From: Liolophura sinensis
Taxonomy: Eukaryota; Mollusca; Polyplacophora; Chitonida; Chitonidae
Length of the DNA stretch: 64,000 bases
NCBI RefSeq assembly: GCF_032854445.1
Contig: NC_088295.1
Span: 89,140,644 to 89,204,643, forward strand
Direction of reading: 5' to 3'
In this document: positions 1-9,757 of the stretch, piece by piece
Layout of the letters: each line of letters starts with the position of its first letter
How positions within the stretch are numbered: position 1 is the stretch's first letter
Program-made: the position numbers and the translations under genes
The notes under the pieces: model-generated
Told to the model about the DNA's origin: nothing
The model's database searches: none
What the model saw: the letters and a program-made list of their open reading frames with translations, nothing else

Positions 1-1099
1 GTTCTGGAAAGGATACTCTTTTTCCATTTGTTCGTCTCAGCTGGTATATAATATGGATATAAATAAAACTGTTACACCGTTAATCAAATGATCTTTTTAT
101 AAATTGTGATAGTTATACAGTGCACTCAAGTGACATGTTCATTAAGCTTTCCAAAAATAAAGCTGTTTTGATCAAACTTGATGAAAGGGTATCATCAAGT
201 AGGCTAGGGTCGTCCAGAACATATCAAGAATCGTAAATATCGTTCTTCTTGATTTATATACCCTGTTATCAGGTTGGCTGTTTTGATATCTTGCGACAAA
301 ACCTGGCGCAAATACCACATCACAACGCATATAGGACAACCACATGTTGCTGTCACGGAAAAAATGAGTGTATATTTTGTTATCAATAAATGGCTCTCGA
401 GAGTTGATCTTAAGAGGAATAAAAGTACAGTACTATTGCCCAGACACTGACCAGATAAATCTCTCCCTAGCTTCCTCTAAGCCGCTGTTTTCACTCATTG
501 CTCAATGTCTTACGTGGTCTGCGACTCGAAAGTTGTCAGGTACCCGATGAAAGGCGTATTTTCCCTTAACCGCCATCGTGCAATAAAAACTAGTATGACC
601 TTCTTGTTAAACACCACTCAAATAAGTAAGTATAGAAATTTCAGTGCGGGCTCGACATTCAATTGATCGATTGACGGCTACGCCTCTCGAATAATCTAAT
701 CAGGAATTATGGAAGATGGCTAAAATAACTCAGTTATAGAGCTGATATCTTGTCCAACACTCAATGCTTGACAGTGCTGGTTACAGGAAGCATGTCCGTT
801 ACATCGCATGTGCCCTTCTTCACGCTGACTCTACATCATTGCAACCAAACACCGTCTGTTTTCACAGACTTGTTTGTAGCCTTGGTCCAGCTCACTTGTT
901 GAAATTGACACAAAAACCAGATAGCAATGTGGAAAGTTGTGTAAAAATAAATCTTGTAAGTAAATCCTGCGATCAGGATCGCAGGGTATCTATCAGGGTA
1001 ATTCGGTTAGGCTGAAGGCCAGGAAAAAGCCTGAAAGTACATCATTATAATCATTACATTTATACATGGTTTAACATCACAGATGCACGATGGACTTTG
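1..1099. other. No gene recognised
   Basis: Only short open frames (up to about 83 codons) with no recognisable motif or conserved domain. I see no repeat structure, RNA gene or transposon remnant. Confidence 0.5.
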
Positions 1100-2184
1100 C
1101 AGGATAGATTCTAATCTAGCACATGTACACCACGAAGGTGGCAGAATAGAATCTATGCTAGTACATGTACACCATAGAGGTGGCACAATAGAATCTATGT
1201 TAATACATGTATACCATGTAGGTGGCACAATAAAATCTTTTCTTGTACATGTACACTTTGAAAGTGGCAGGATAGAATCTATGCTGGTACATGTACACCC
1301 TTGAAGGTGGCAGAATAGAATCTATGCTAGTGGATGTACACCATGAAGGTAGCCGAATAAAAATCCATTCTAGTACATGTACACCATGGAGGTGGCAAAA
1401 TAGAATCTGTGCTAGTACATGTACACCATGGAGGTTGCAGAATAGAATCTATGTTAATGCATGTATACCATGTAGGTGGCACAATAAAATCTTTTCTTGT
1501 ACATGTACACCTTGAAAGTGGCAGGATAGAATCTGTTCTAGTACATGTACATCATGGACGTGACAGGATAGAATCTATGCTGGTACAAGTACACCATGGA
1601 GGTGGCAATATAAAATCTATGCTAGTACATGCGCACCATGGAGTTGGCAGAATAGAATCTTTGCTAGTACATGTGCACCATGGAGGTGGCAGAATAGAAT
1701 CTATGCTAGTACATGTGCACCATGGAGGTGGCACAATAGATTCTATGTTAATACATGTACACCATGGAGGTGGCACAATAGAATCTATGCTGGTACATGT
1801 ATACCATGGAGGTGTAACAATAGAATCTATGCTGGTACATGTATACCATAGAGGTGGCAAAATAGAATCTATGCTGGTACATGTATACCATGGAGGTGGC
1901 ACAATAAAATCTTTTCTAGTACATGTATACCATGGAGGTGGCAGGATAGAATCTATGCTAGTACATGTACACCATGGAGGTGACAGAATAAAATATTTTC
2001 TGGTACATGTACACCATGGAGGTGACAGAATAGAATCTATTCTAGTACATGTATTCCATGGAGGTGGCACAATAAAATATTTTCTAGTACATGTATACCA
2101 TGGAGGTGGCAGGATAGAATCTATTCTAGTACATATACACCACCGAGGTGGCAGAATGGAATCTATTCTAGTACATGTACACCA
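1100..2184 (+). repeat. 42-bp minisatellite, about 26 copies
   Basis: Tandem repeats of a 42-bp unit built around GTACATGTAC, ACCATGGAGGTGG and AGAATAGAATCTATG. GTACATGTAC is a 10-bp perfect palindrome and CCATGG a 6-bp one, and both recur in most units. Copies differ by a few substitutions (for example GTATAC for GTACAC). Because 42 is a multiple of three, the array is open for 286 codons on the plus strand (1409-2269) and 217 codons on the minus strand (1552-2205). An open frame on both strands with no unique sequence around it points to a minisatellite, not a gene. Confidence 0.95.
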
Positions 2185-3796
2185 ATTTATATTCACGGCT
2201 GCCATTTTGCCAGCAGTGTTGTGTACGTTTGGGTTACAAAGAATAATTATAATTATAAAGCGTTTTTAATAGGGATGCCCTTGTTAAGTATAATGTCTAT
2301 ATTACATGTGGATGAATTGAATTAAGTCTACAACTTCGCAGGAAAGTCATAACTGTCGCGCATGCTCGGATGCCTCTTACACGGAGGTCCCAGCCTATAC
2401 TTTATGCTGTGATCGTGACATATTTGTTGGTTTCATCGTTAACGTCAAAGTCAATTCTACATAACGCTTTTCGGACACCTTTGGAAGAGCAATGTGCATC
2501 AAGAATGTTTTATTTGTCATTTGCAGATATAATCTGTTCAAATTTCCTTTTCATTCTGTACACTTCGGCGGGAGCATAAATGATATTTTCATTTCACTGA
2601 CTCAGGTTGCATGACCTACTTAAAGCAGTCATATAGGAGTAATCTGGTTATATCGTTCCATGTTAACAGGACTGCGACTGGCTATTGTTCTACCAAGGTG
2701 ATGACGTCACGTGCAACCTCTCTATAGACCCCTAGAATAACGTTGTCGCTGTGTGTTTATCGCAATTTTGGTATATACGTAAAAACGAAAGAAAATGTTA
2801 TTTGGAAGTTCTTTGATGCTATAATCTTGTCAGCCAGAGTCGTAAATTCTTTGGCGAATCTAATAAAAGTTATCTCCCTTTTCGTCATGTGGGCGTGGCT
2901 AACTATAGCTTGTAGGCAGGTTCTTTCCCCGCTTTCGATCTGTCAGTTGGATGTACATGTTTTTACGCGATTTAAATCCGATCGCATGATTATTTACCAT
3001 ACATTTTATGAAGGTAAATGTTTGACTTGAACTTGAATGTGGATGAGTAGCTTAAACAAATGACTGTATTACACATCCATATCATAACGAGCCTATAAAA
3101 TGGAACTACACGATTGTGCTGTAACTAAATTAACCAGACCATCCAAAACTAACTCCGCTGCACGAGACATTTTACCACAAATCTTTCAGGCATTATGGGT
3201 TGTCAGGGCACTACTTGAATTTTATTTTTATCGTGCGACCTAAAGCAATAACACCTGACCTAAAAGAGTGAATTAAAATTCATTGGCAATTAACTGCGTT
3301 ATATATAGATTAGATCGATATTATTGTCGCTACTCGCTACTTGCTGAAATTTGCGATCAGCTTAGAGTTTATGGCATCAAATCGAATCTTGATTTCACGA
3401 CATTTGGTGCTGAAGATAAAACTGTCCGAAATGCTTTGCATGCTAGACGTGTTATGGTGTATTGGCCAAAGACTCAGCTTAGTGATTCTGGCGATTCATG
3501 AAAAAGCACGTATACAGGTACTTATATTTCATCGAGGCTTTTGGTGGGACATCCACGTGGAGGTAAATATATTTGGGGTAGACACTATTGTCCTGCCAAT
3601 TATTCCATCAACGTGTTATTTGCTCTTATTTACAACTCAAGAATTTCCCAAAACGTTCTTAACGTTACAACCCGTCTGTATCCACTGGGCATTTCTTTAC
3701 AGCAAGCACTATAATCTTCCTCGTTAAAGCTAGTCTTTAGTAGTTTGTCATTAATTCATTGCTCTTTTAAGCAATCTTATGTTATAATATTAAGGA
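2185..3796. other. No gene recognised
   Basis: Unique-looking sequence. A 69-codon frame at 2370-2579 and a 128-codon frame at 3341-3727 are the longest; both are hydrophobic with no family motif and fall within chance expectation for a window this size. Confidence 0.45.
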
Positions 3797-4060
3797 GGGG
3801 AGACCAATTAGCTCACATGGTTAGGGTGCGGCTCCAACCGATTCTCAGGCCATGGACCCATGTCGGGTATTTGAATTCATCTCTCGCAGTATCAGTTGCA
3901 GTATTAAGCGGCCTAAACGTTTGTCCGCCGTCATGTCTGCGTACACTTTGGATTTTATACGTCGTACTTAACAATTTCTCACTCATATGACGATGGGGAA
4001 TCATAAGGTGTGTGTGCATATAAGGTGTCTTCTTGTAGTAGGGTGAGCCCATAGTGCCAA
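3797..4060 (+). mobile_element. tRNA-derived SINE, old copy
   Basis: The first 90 bp resemble a tRNA promoter: TAGCTCACATGGTTAGGGTG near 3809 fits an A box, and GGGTATTTGAATTCATC near 3865 fits a B box (GGTTCGAATCC-like). The body runs on to about 4060, with no clear tail or target-site duplication. The head differs from that of the 49.4-kb SINE, so this is a separate family. No functional tRNA is implied: the cloverleaf does not close. Confidence 0.6.
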
Positions 4061-4084
4061 AGTGTTGCCGTATGGCAAGCCGTT

Positions 4085-4560
4085 TTACTTTTTATCCGGA
4101 TTGTTTGATATGTTAAAGCAATTTAATGATATCAATAAAAATTTAAGATACCATAAATTCATTCTGGATATCATTAAATCATTTCTGATATCTTAAAATC
4201 ATTTACTGATATGTTGATACGTTTTAAAATATCATGAAATACTTTACAGATATCAGAAAAAAGAAATTAAAGAAATCAAGAATGGAATTAAAGATATCAA
4301 TAGATACTACAGATCATGGACACGCGTATTTCCCTATTACTCCAGACGAGTAAAATTGCCGCAAACATGACTTCGTCGGACGCTCGTGTATGTCGTCATT
4401 TTTGGTTAGATCGCGGCCTACATAGTGAAGTGTGGGGTACATTTTTAATGATATCATGAAACGAATTCAAGATATCAATTTTAATTCAAGGTGCCGTTAA
4501 TTCAATTAATAATATAATTTACTGAATTCAAGATATCTTAAATTATTTTAACATATTAAA
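4085..4560. repeat. AT-rich degenerate repeat with GATATC motifs
   Basis: A low-complexity stretch where GATATC or close variants recur every 20-35 bp, usually followed by ATTAAA or TTAAA. It is interrupted at about 4310-4445 by a segment of much higher GC that lacks the motif. The repeat is too degenerate to give a firm unit length. Confidence 0.55.
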
Positions 4561-4561
4561 A

Positions 4562-4763
4562 TGCCACCCACTCGCATCATACTGACACCGGAAAACAAGT
4601 CCTGTTTCCTTGATGTAGCCTCTAAGTTCTGAGCGCCAAGCGAGGCAGTAGCAACTACCATTTTAAAAGTCTTCGGTATGACCCGACCCGGTTTGAATAT
4701 GGGTCTCTCGATTTCGAGGTGGACGCTCTATCCATTTGGCCATCAAACCGGTCTCCCGACCGC
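4562..4763 (-). mobile_element. tRNA-derived SINE, minus strand
   Basis: Read on the minus strand, GATGGCCAAATGGATAGAGCG-like sequence (4727-4747) fits an A box and a TTCAAACCGGG element (about 4687-4700) fits a B box. They are followed by a body rich in GCGCTCAGAACTTAGAGG and CAAGGAAACAGGAC. The tRNA-like head plus unrelated body is the usual SINE plan. No intact tail was found. Confidence 0.65.
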
Positions 4764-4818
4764 TATCTAACAAAGAATTCACGTGTAGAACGTTAAACAT
4801 ATATAATCATTTAATAAA

Positions 4819-4853
4819 CCAATCAATCAATCAATCAAGCAAGCAACCAATCA
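4819..4853 (+). repeat. Imperfect AATC/AAGC microsatellite
   Basis: Short run of CAAT and CAAG tetramers between the 4.6-kb SINE and the following unique DNA. It may be the remains of a transposon tail. Confidence 0.7.
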
Positions 4854-4855
4854 TT

Positions 4856-5748
4856 ACTATGGCACGCAAATTTTCGCCCGTCTTCATAGTCATGTTACAA
4901 ATGGAAAAGTGCAAGAATCCATTAATCAAATAAACATTATTAAGTTTTTGGAATTTTGGAATCATATTATCTGTGTAGAATTTGGTGATGTCATTTATTA
5001 ATCGTTCATTGGTAATCAGATGGATGTTAGCTGCGTACCGTTTATAACAGTTCTCATTTGCATGTGGTCTAAGCAATTAGTGTGCAAAAATCTTTTTGAC
5101 GGTCTAATATTTTCGGTTATATCGGTATATTGGTGATTTACTAAAGCATTGTACAAATCACATATTTACAACCATCTTAAATTACCCTAATCAGTTGGTT
5201 TGCGGCATAATTAAAAACTGATGACTGTCTTCCCGTATATACGTTGCGTCTTATATATTTCGTATATTTTAAGCAAGTAACTGATTTTACCGAAAAAACG
5301 AGCTTAACGTTTATGTTCAATTTATTTAAGGCCAGGTATCTCCTACCAACTTCATGTAACACTACCTAAACGGGCTTGTTTCTTGCAGGGCCCAGAGAAC
5401 AATAGATGTAGTTGTCTGTGGGGAATTGAGGATTTCATGTACGATGCGAAGCATCAACAGCTAGCGTCCTGTGTATAACCATCCACTTAGGCACAAAAAA
5501 TGCACATTCGCTAATCAAATTTTTTTTTACTCAAATTATTTCCTTTTAGTAAATATCAGACTTGTACCTGTTCTATTCACAGTGTTAAAATGGCCTTGAA
5601 AGTTTACACCGGCTCAGACCAGGATGATATTTTGTGAAATGGTATCTGTTTGGGCTATTATAAAATAACAACAAAACTTTAATCAGTTTTTGCGCTGATC
5701 GATTTTATGACAAAAATTCCACAGTATCACATTCTGGAGTAGGTGCCC
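4856..5748. other. No gene recognised; upstream flank of the 5.9-kb exon
   Basis: AT-rich sequence with short frames only. GTTTCTTGCAG near 5377 could serve as a 3' splice site but no coding segment follows it convincingly. Confidence 0.4.
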
Positions 5749-5793
5749 GATTATTGTTCCGTTGTTATTTACCTATACATTTCGCATACGCTG
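5749..5793 (+). repeat. Solitary copy of part of the 77-bp repeat
   Basis: About 45 bp (ATTGTTCCGTTGTTATTTAC followed by CTATAC and a diverged CGCATACGCTG) match the 77-bp unit that forms the array at 6862-7957. It lies alone some 85 bp upstream of the candidate start codon at 5878, over 800 bp from the array. Confidence 0.7.
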
Positions 5794-5877
5794 ACGTGAA
5801 CATAGCTATTTAATATAATCCTGGCCGACCAATGGAAACGACTCTACTATCTACTGGCTGGATGTCGTAAACAGCAA

Positions 5878-6347
5878 ATGACAGTTGACGTGTGCAGACA
5901 CTTACAGCTCTATATACAACAAACATGCGATTCGGTGGCCACGCCAAGGAAATGGAAAGATTATGTGGATTTCAAAGTTTACTGTAAAATTTGTTTAGCA
6001 CGGCTAGTATCCACAATGAATAATCGTGCTGTGACAGCCGAAATGCGTGATTTGACGACGGAAAGTAAGACTTCTAAGGAGCTCCTGGACTCCTTCCACA
6101 TCGTCTTTCCTGACGTTGTTGTGGTAAAAGGAGAGGGTTATATCTGCATGCCATGTTCTGTGAGATTAAATAAAATAGAAAAAGCTATACGGAAAGAGGA
6201 AACCTGCAAACGAGAGACGGGGGATATTTGCAAGGATATTAAAGAGCAATGGGAAACGAACAAACAGAGAGTGGCTGGAATGGTCGTCGGAAGTCGGGAG
6301 AAAAAATATTTTCAACCAGTTTTGCTCCAATACTACAACCTGTTTTT
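5878..6347 (+). CDS. Candidate first exon with a paired-CxxC zinc-binding module
   Basis: The best protein-coding candidate in the window. It opens with ATG at 5878, with A at -3, and runs 157 codons without a stop. The frame ends at 6349-6351 inside a textbook GTAAGT 5' splice site, so the natural reading is an initial exon ending at 6347; no downstream exon was identified. Cysteines occur as C36-x2-C39 and C90-x2-C93, the second within a GYICMPC context, followed by a lysine/glutamate-rich, probably helical stretch (about 98-130). Two CxxC pairs some 50 residues apart followed by a charged helix recall ZAD-like or related N-terminal zinc modules found in DNA-binding and transposon-derived proteins; this is inference from spacing, not a family match. 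A CCAAT motif lies at about 5829-5833 and an AT-rich TATTTAATATAAT at about 5807. It could also be a transposon-derived exon or an unspliced pseudogene. Confidence 0.55.
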
Positions 6348-6353
6348 GTAAGT
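6348..6353 (+). promoter_or_regulatory. Putative 5' splice site GTAAGT
   Basis: CTGTTTTT is followed by GTAAGT, a full match to the metazoan donor consensus, exactly where the 5878 frame closes. The in-frame TAA is contained in the donor itself. Confidence 0.5.
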
Positions 6354-6639
6354 TAGCGGAAGTTTTATTTCCTTAAATATAATTACTTACAACCCTTTCT
6401 GACAAATAAGGGCCTCGGATTCTCTGCTAATTCCCTAGCATTCGTGTTCTTCGGTCGACATCCTACTTTTGTCACCTCCATTTCAACCAATGAAAATTTG
6501 TAGTCCTCCGCGAAGGCTCTTTTCTCAGGGCGTTCATTGACTAACGCTGACCACATCACTGTCCACTTTTATACGAATATGATAGGTATTTCGACAGACC
6601 GAAAACAACTAGGTTAGGACTGTCTGGTTTAGAGAGAGT
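6354..6639. other. Putative intron start, nothing else seen
   Basis: If the exon at 5878 is real, this is intronic. No acceptor with a following open frame was recognised before the 77-bp array. Confidence 0.35.
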
Positions 6640-6687
6640 ACCTATACGTACGCTGCTACGGTAGTAATCACAGCCAGTCGCTCATCA
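6640..6687 (+). repeat. Partial 77-bp repeat unit, separated from the array by a SINE
   Basis: ACCTATACGTACGCTGCTAC and the following AATCACAGCCAGTCGCTCATCA match the second half of the 77-bp unit. The next unit begins only after the SINE fragment, so the SINE entered the array near its left edge. Confidence 0.8.
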
Positions 6688-6862
6688 TGACTTCCTATCC
6701 GGTCGTACGTCGGAAGGTCATGCAGCAACCTGCGGATGGTCGCGGGTCTCCCCCGGGTACTGCTTGGTTTCCTCCCACCATAATGCTGGCCGCCGTTGTA
6801 TAAGTGAAATATACTTGAGTGCGGAGTATAACACAGATCAAATAAATAAATCAAACAAATCA
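6682..6862 (+). mobile_element. 5'-truncated SINE inserted in the 77-bp array
   Basis: Contains the standard body of the window's main SINE family: CAACCTGCGGATGGTCG, TTTCCTCCCACCATAATG, CTGGCCGCCGTTGTATAAGTG, and an AAATAAATAAAT tail. The tRNA-like head is missing. It shares its start with the GCTCATCA of the interrupted repeat unit, so the exact left boundary is ambiguous by a few bases. Confidence 0.85.
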
Positions 6863-7957
6863 GTCAGTCATCAGACGTTATTTTGTTCCGCTGTTATTTA
6901 CCTATACGTGCGCTGGTACGGTAGTAGTAACCACAGTGAGTCACTCATCAGACGTTATATTGTTCCGCTGTTATTTACCTACACGTGCGCTGGTACAGTA
7001 GTAGTAATCACAGCCAGTCACTCATCAAACGTTATATTTTTTCGCTGTTATTTACCTATACGTGCGCTGCTACGGTAGTAGTTATTACAGCGAGTCACTC
7101 ATCAGACGTTATATTGTTCCGCTGTGATTTACCTACACGTACGCTGGTACGGTAGTAGTAATCACAGCGAGTCACTCATCAGACGTGATATTGTTTTGCT
7201 GTTATTTACCTATACCTAGTTTGCTACGTTAATGGTTACCACAGCGAGTCACTCATCAGACGTTATACTGTTCCGCTGTTATTTACCTATACGTGCGCTA
7301 GTACGGCACTAGTAATCACAACGAGTCACTCACCAGACGTTATATTGCTCCGCTGTTATTTACCAAGACGTGCGCTGCTACGGTAGTAGTAAATCACAGC
7401 GAGTCACTCATCAGACGTTATATTGTTCCGCTGTTATTTACCTATACGTACGCTGCTATGGTAGAAGTAATCACAGCGAATCACTCATCAGACGTTATAT
7501 TGTTCCGCTGTTATTTACCTATACGTGCGCTGGTACGGTAGTAGTAATCAAAACGAATCACTCATAAGACGTGATATTGTACCACTGTTATTTACCAACA
7601 CGTGCGCTTGTACGGTAGTAGTAATCACAGCGAGTCACTCATCAGACATGATATTGTACCGCTGTTATTTACCTATACTTGCACTTGTACGGTAGTAGTA
7701 ATCACAGCGAGTCACTCATCAGACGTTCTGTTGTTTCGCTGTGATTTACCTAAACGTGCGCTGCTGCGGTAGTAGTAATCACAGAGAGTCACTCATCAGA
7801 CGTTCTGTTGTTTCGCTGTGATTTACCTAAAGGTGCGCTGCTACGGTAGTAATAATCACAGCGAGTCACTCATCAGACGTTGTATTGTTCCGCTGTTATT
7901 TACCTATACGTACGCTGGTACGGTAGTAGTAATCATAGCGAATCACTCATCAGACGT
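6863..7957 (+). repeat. 77-bp tandem array, about 14 copies
   Basis: Unit with the fixed blocks ATCAGACGTTATATTGTTCC, GCTGTTATTTACCTATACG, CGCTGGTACGGTAGTAGTAA and TCACAGCGAGTCACTC. Copies differ by point changes (for example TTCTGTTGTTTC for TTATATTGTTCC in two adjacent copies at about 7725-7820, suggesting local homogenisation). The unit is not a multiple of three, and the short open frames within it are incidental. Confidence 0.95.
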
Positions 7958-8427
7958 AAGCTGAAATCCTCGAGCTCGTGTTTACCTGAGAAAACATCCA
8001 TCGTGGCACATGTGTCGGGAAACTATCGCTAACCATATGTAGATGTACAGCTGGTCACATTGGCCGAGGACGTTTATTGCTAAGATACGTATACTGAATG
8101 CTCTTAGCCGTGATTTTTTTCCACCTTAACAAAGAGCCGTGATAAATGACCTAGCTTTGTCCATAATGCAGGGCACTCATGTGTGATTGAATATTGCGTC
8201 CCTGCCCAATAACCAAGGTATTATTGGTTATAATAAATATTTATATTGAACCCCTTTATTTGTGCCGCAGATCTTGGGGGCTTACTGTACAGACTATTGT
8301 ACTTCATTCCAAAATATTGTGTTGTAAATAATCTGGACAACCCTCTTGATGTCTCCATTCTTCACTAACCGCCGCGCGCTGGGCTCTCTGGTTGCTTACC
8401 AGACATCAGGTGCTAAATGCAAAAATT
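7958..8427. other. No gene recognised
   Basis: Unique sequence between the 77-bp array and the inverted-repeat element; no long frames or motifs. Confidence 0.45.
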
Positions 8428-9123
8428 CCATTTGTCAGTGACGCGTAACAACACAAGCTCCACACGTGGGTATGTTGGAAGTACATATTCCTGGAAAGAA
8501 AATCAAATTCGTTGTGTTAAACTGCAAAAGATCAGTTTGGACGCCACGAACTCATTGCCTCGGGTGACGTCATAATTATTTAAAAAACAGTGGCATGTTG
8601 GGAAATGGCTGCAGAGTAATTTGTTTTACAATAGGTGCACCAACATGCGGTTAGAACAAACTGCACGTAGTAACACAACTTACACAACGCTCTCAGCTAA
8701 TAGACTACATCGTTTTTTATAAAAAAATTTCCTAGCATGAAGCTTTAAAACGAATGTTGTGATATCATACACTACAAGAGACAAAATATAATTCATTTAT
8801 AAAGGTTATATTATACTAAAACGTGTTAACAATTTCAAATATGGCAGTGTCAGAAACATACTTGTCAGTAAAATCCATAGCAGTTTAGGTAACTGGTGTC
8901 GCAATTCGTCAAAATATGTTGAACTCCGCAAAATATCCTGCATGTCACTGATTTTTTAATAATTATGACGTCACCCGAGGCAATGGTTCTTGCCGTCGAA
9001 ACCGAGTTGATGGACTTTAACGGTATGAATAAGAAAGAGTGTTTTCATTTTCCTTGCAATAATGTGAACGTCAAGCATAGCAACGTGTAGAGATTATGTT
9101 GAGTGTCCCTGGCTAAAGGCAAT
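8428..9123. mobile_element. Long inverted-repeat (foldback/MITE-like) element
   Basis: Two arms of about 160-170 bp face each other: 8428-8587 and 8951-9123. The innermost 28 bp (starting CATTGCCTCGGGTGACGTCA) are a perfect inverted match, 8553-8580 against 8958-8985. Outward the arms stay alignable but with many substitutions, for example CTCCACACGTGGGTATG against the reverse complement CTCTACACGTTGCTATG. Each arm carries TGACGTCA, an 8-bp palindrome identical to the CRE consensus. The roughly 360-bp centre has no coding frame. A non-autonomous DNA transposon is the simplest reading; no target-site duplication was found. Confidence 0.75.
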
Positions 9124-9419
9124 ACTGGTAGGGAGTATGACTGATTTTACAGACAGCTGAATATAGGCGACCCTCAAAAAGAAATAGGCTATAGCAGTAG
9201 GTAAAGAGTGTAAAGACCAAAGGTCACAGAGGGTGATGAACAGGACAGATTTAAGCTATTAACTGTCAAAATAGAAACAAAGATTCCATTGTCATGTAGC
9301 ATTCAGATGAGCCACATATATTTGAGCCTTACTGCTCCTGTATTGCCGGCGTCGTTTTGAACAGCAGCTCTTGGGATTAAATGGACGAAATGGGACCAGC
9401 TCCATTCCTTCCGATTTGA
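9124..9419. other. No gene recognised
   Basis: Short spacer of unique sequence between the inverted-repeat element and the SINE at 9431. Confidence 0.4.
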
Positions 9420-9430
9420 AGATGTGAATT

Positions 9431-9757
9431 TATTTATTTATTTATTTGATTGGTGTTTTACGCCGTACTCAAGAATATTTCACTTATACGACGGCGGCCT
9501 GCATTATGGTGGGAGGAAACCGGGCAGAGCCCGAGGGGAAACCCACGACCATCCGCAGGTTGCTGACAGACCTTCGGACTTGAACTCAGAGCGACTGTAT
9601 TGTTGAGAAGCTCAACGGAGGCCCTGTCCATGATATCGTAGGCCGGAGAGGAAGCCAGCATGAGCTGGACTTGAACTCACAGCGACCGCTTCTGGTGAGA
9701 GGCTTCTGGGTCATTAAGCTGCGCTAGCGCGCTAACCGACTGAGCCACGGAGGCCCC
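9431..9757 (-). mobile_element. Full-length SINE carrying two tRNA-like promoter segments
   Basis: On the minus strand the element begins GGGGCCTCCGTGGCTCAGTC at 9757, has an A-box region, then a GTGAGTTCAAGTCC B box, and ends in CAATCAAATAAATAAATAAA. It is flanked by an 11-bp target-site duplication AGATGTGAATT (9420-9430 and 9758-9768), proof of insertion. Between the usual head and body it holds an additional segment with GGCCTCCGTTGAGCTTCTC and a second B-box-like GAGTTCAAGTCC (about 9562-9645). This second head also occurs, alone, in the SINE at 12.7-12.95 kb. Confidence 0.9.

Noticed and set aside
1409-2269. 286-codon plus-strand frame with a 14-residue His/Gly-rich repeat
   Set aside because: Produced by the 42-bp minisatellite; an equally long frame exists on the other strand, and there is no unique coding sequence on either side.
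3341-3727. 128-codon plus-strand frame
   Set aside because: Strongly hydrophobic and low-information, no splice or promoter context, no domain.
3797-4060. Functional tRNA gene
   Set aside because: A- and B-box-like motifs are present but the acceptor and anticodon stems do not pair; SINE head fits better. The same holds for 4562-4763, 9431-9757, 49394-49664 and 60150-60430.
6863-7957. CRISPR-like array
   Set aside because: 77-bp units are directly contiguous with no unique spacers, and the genome is eukaryotic.
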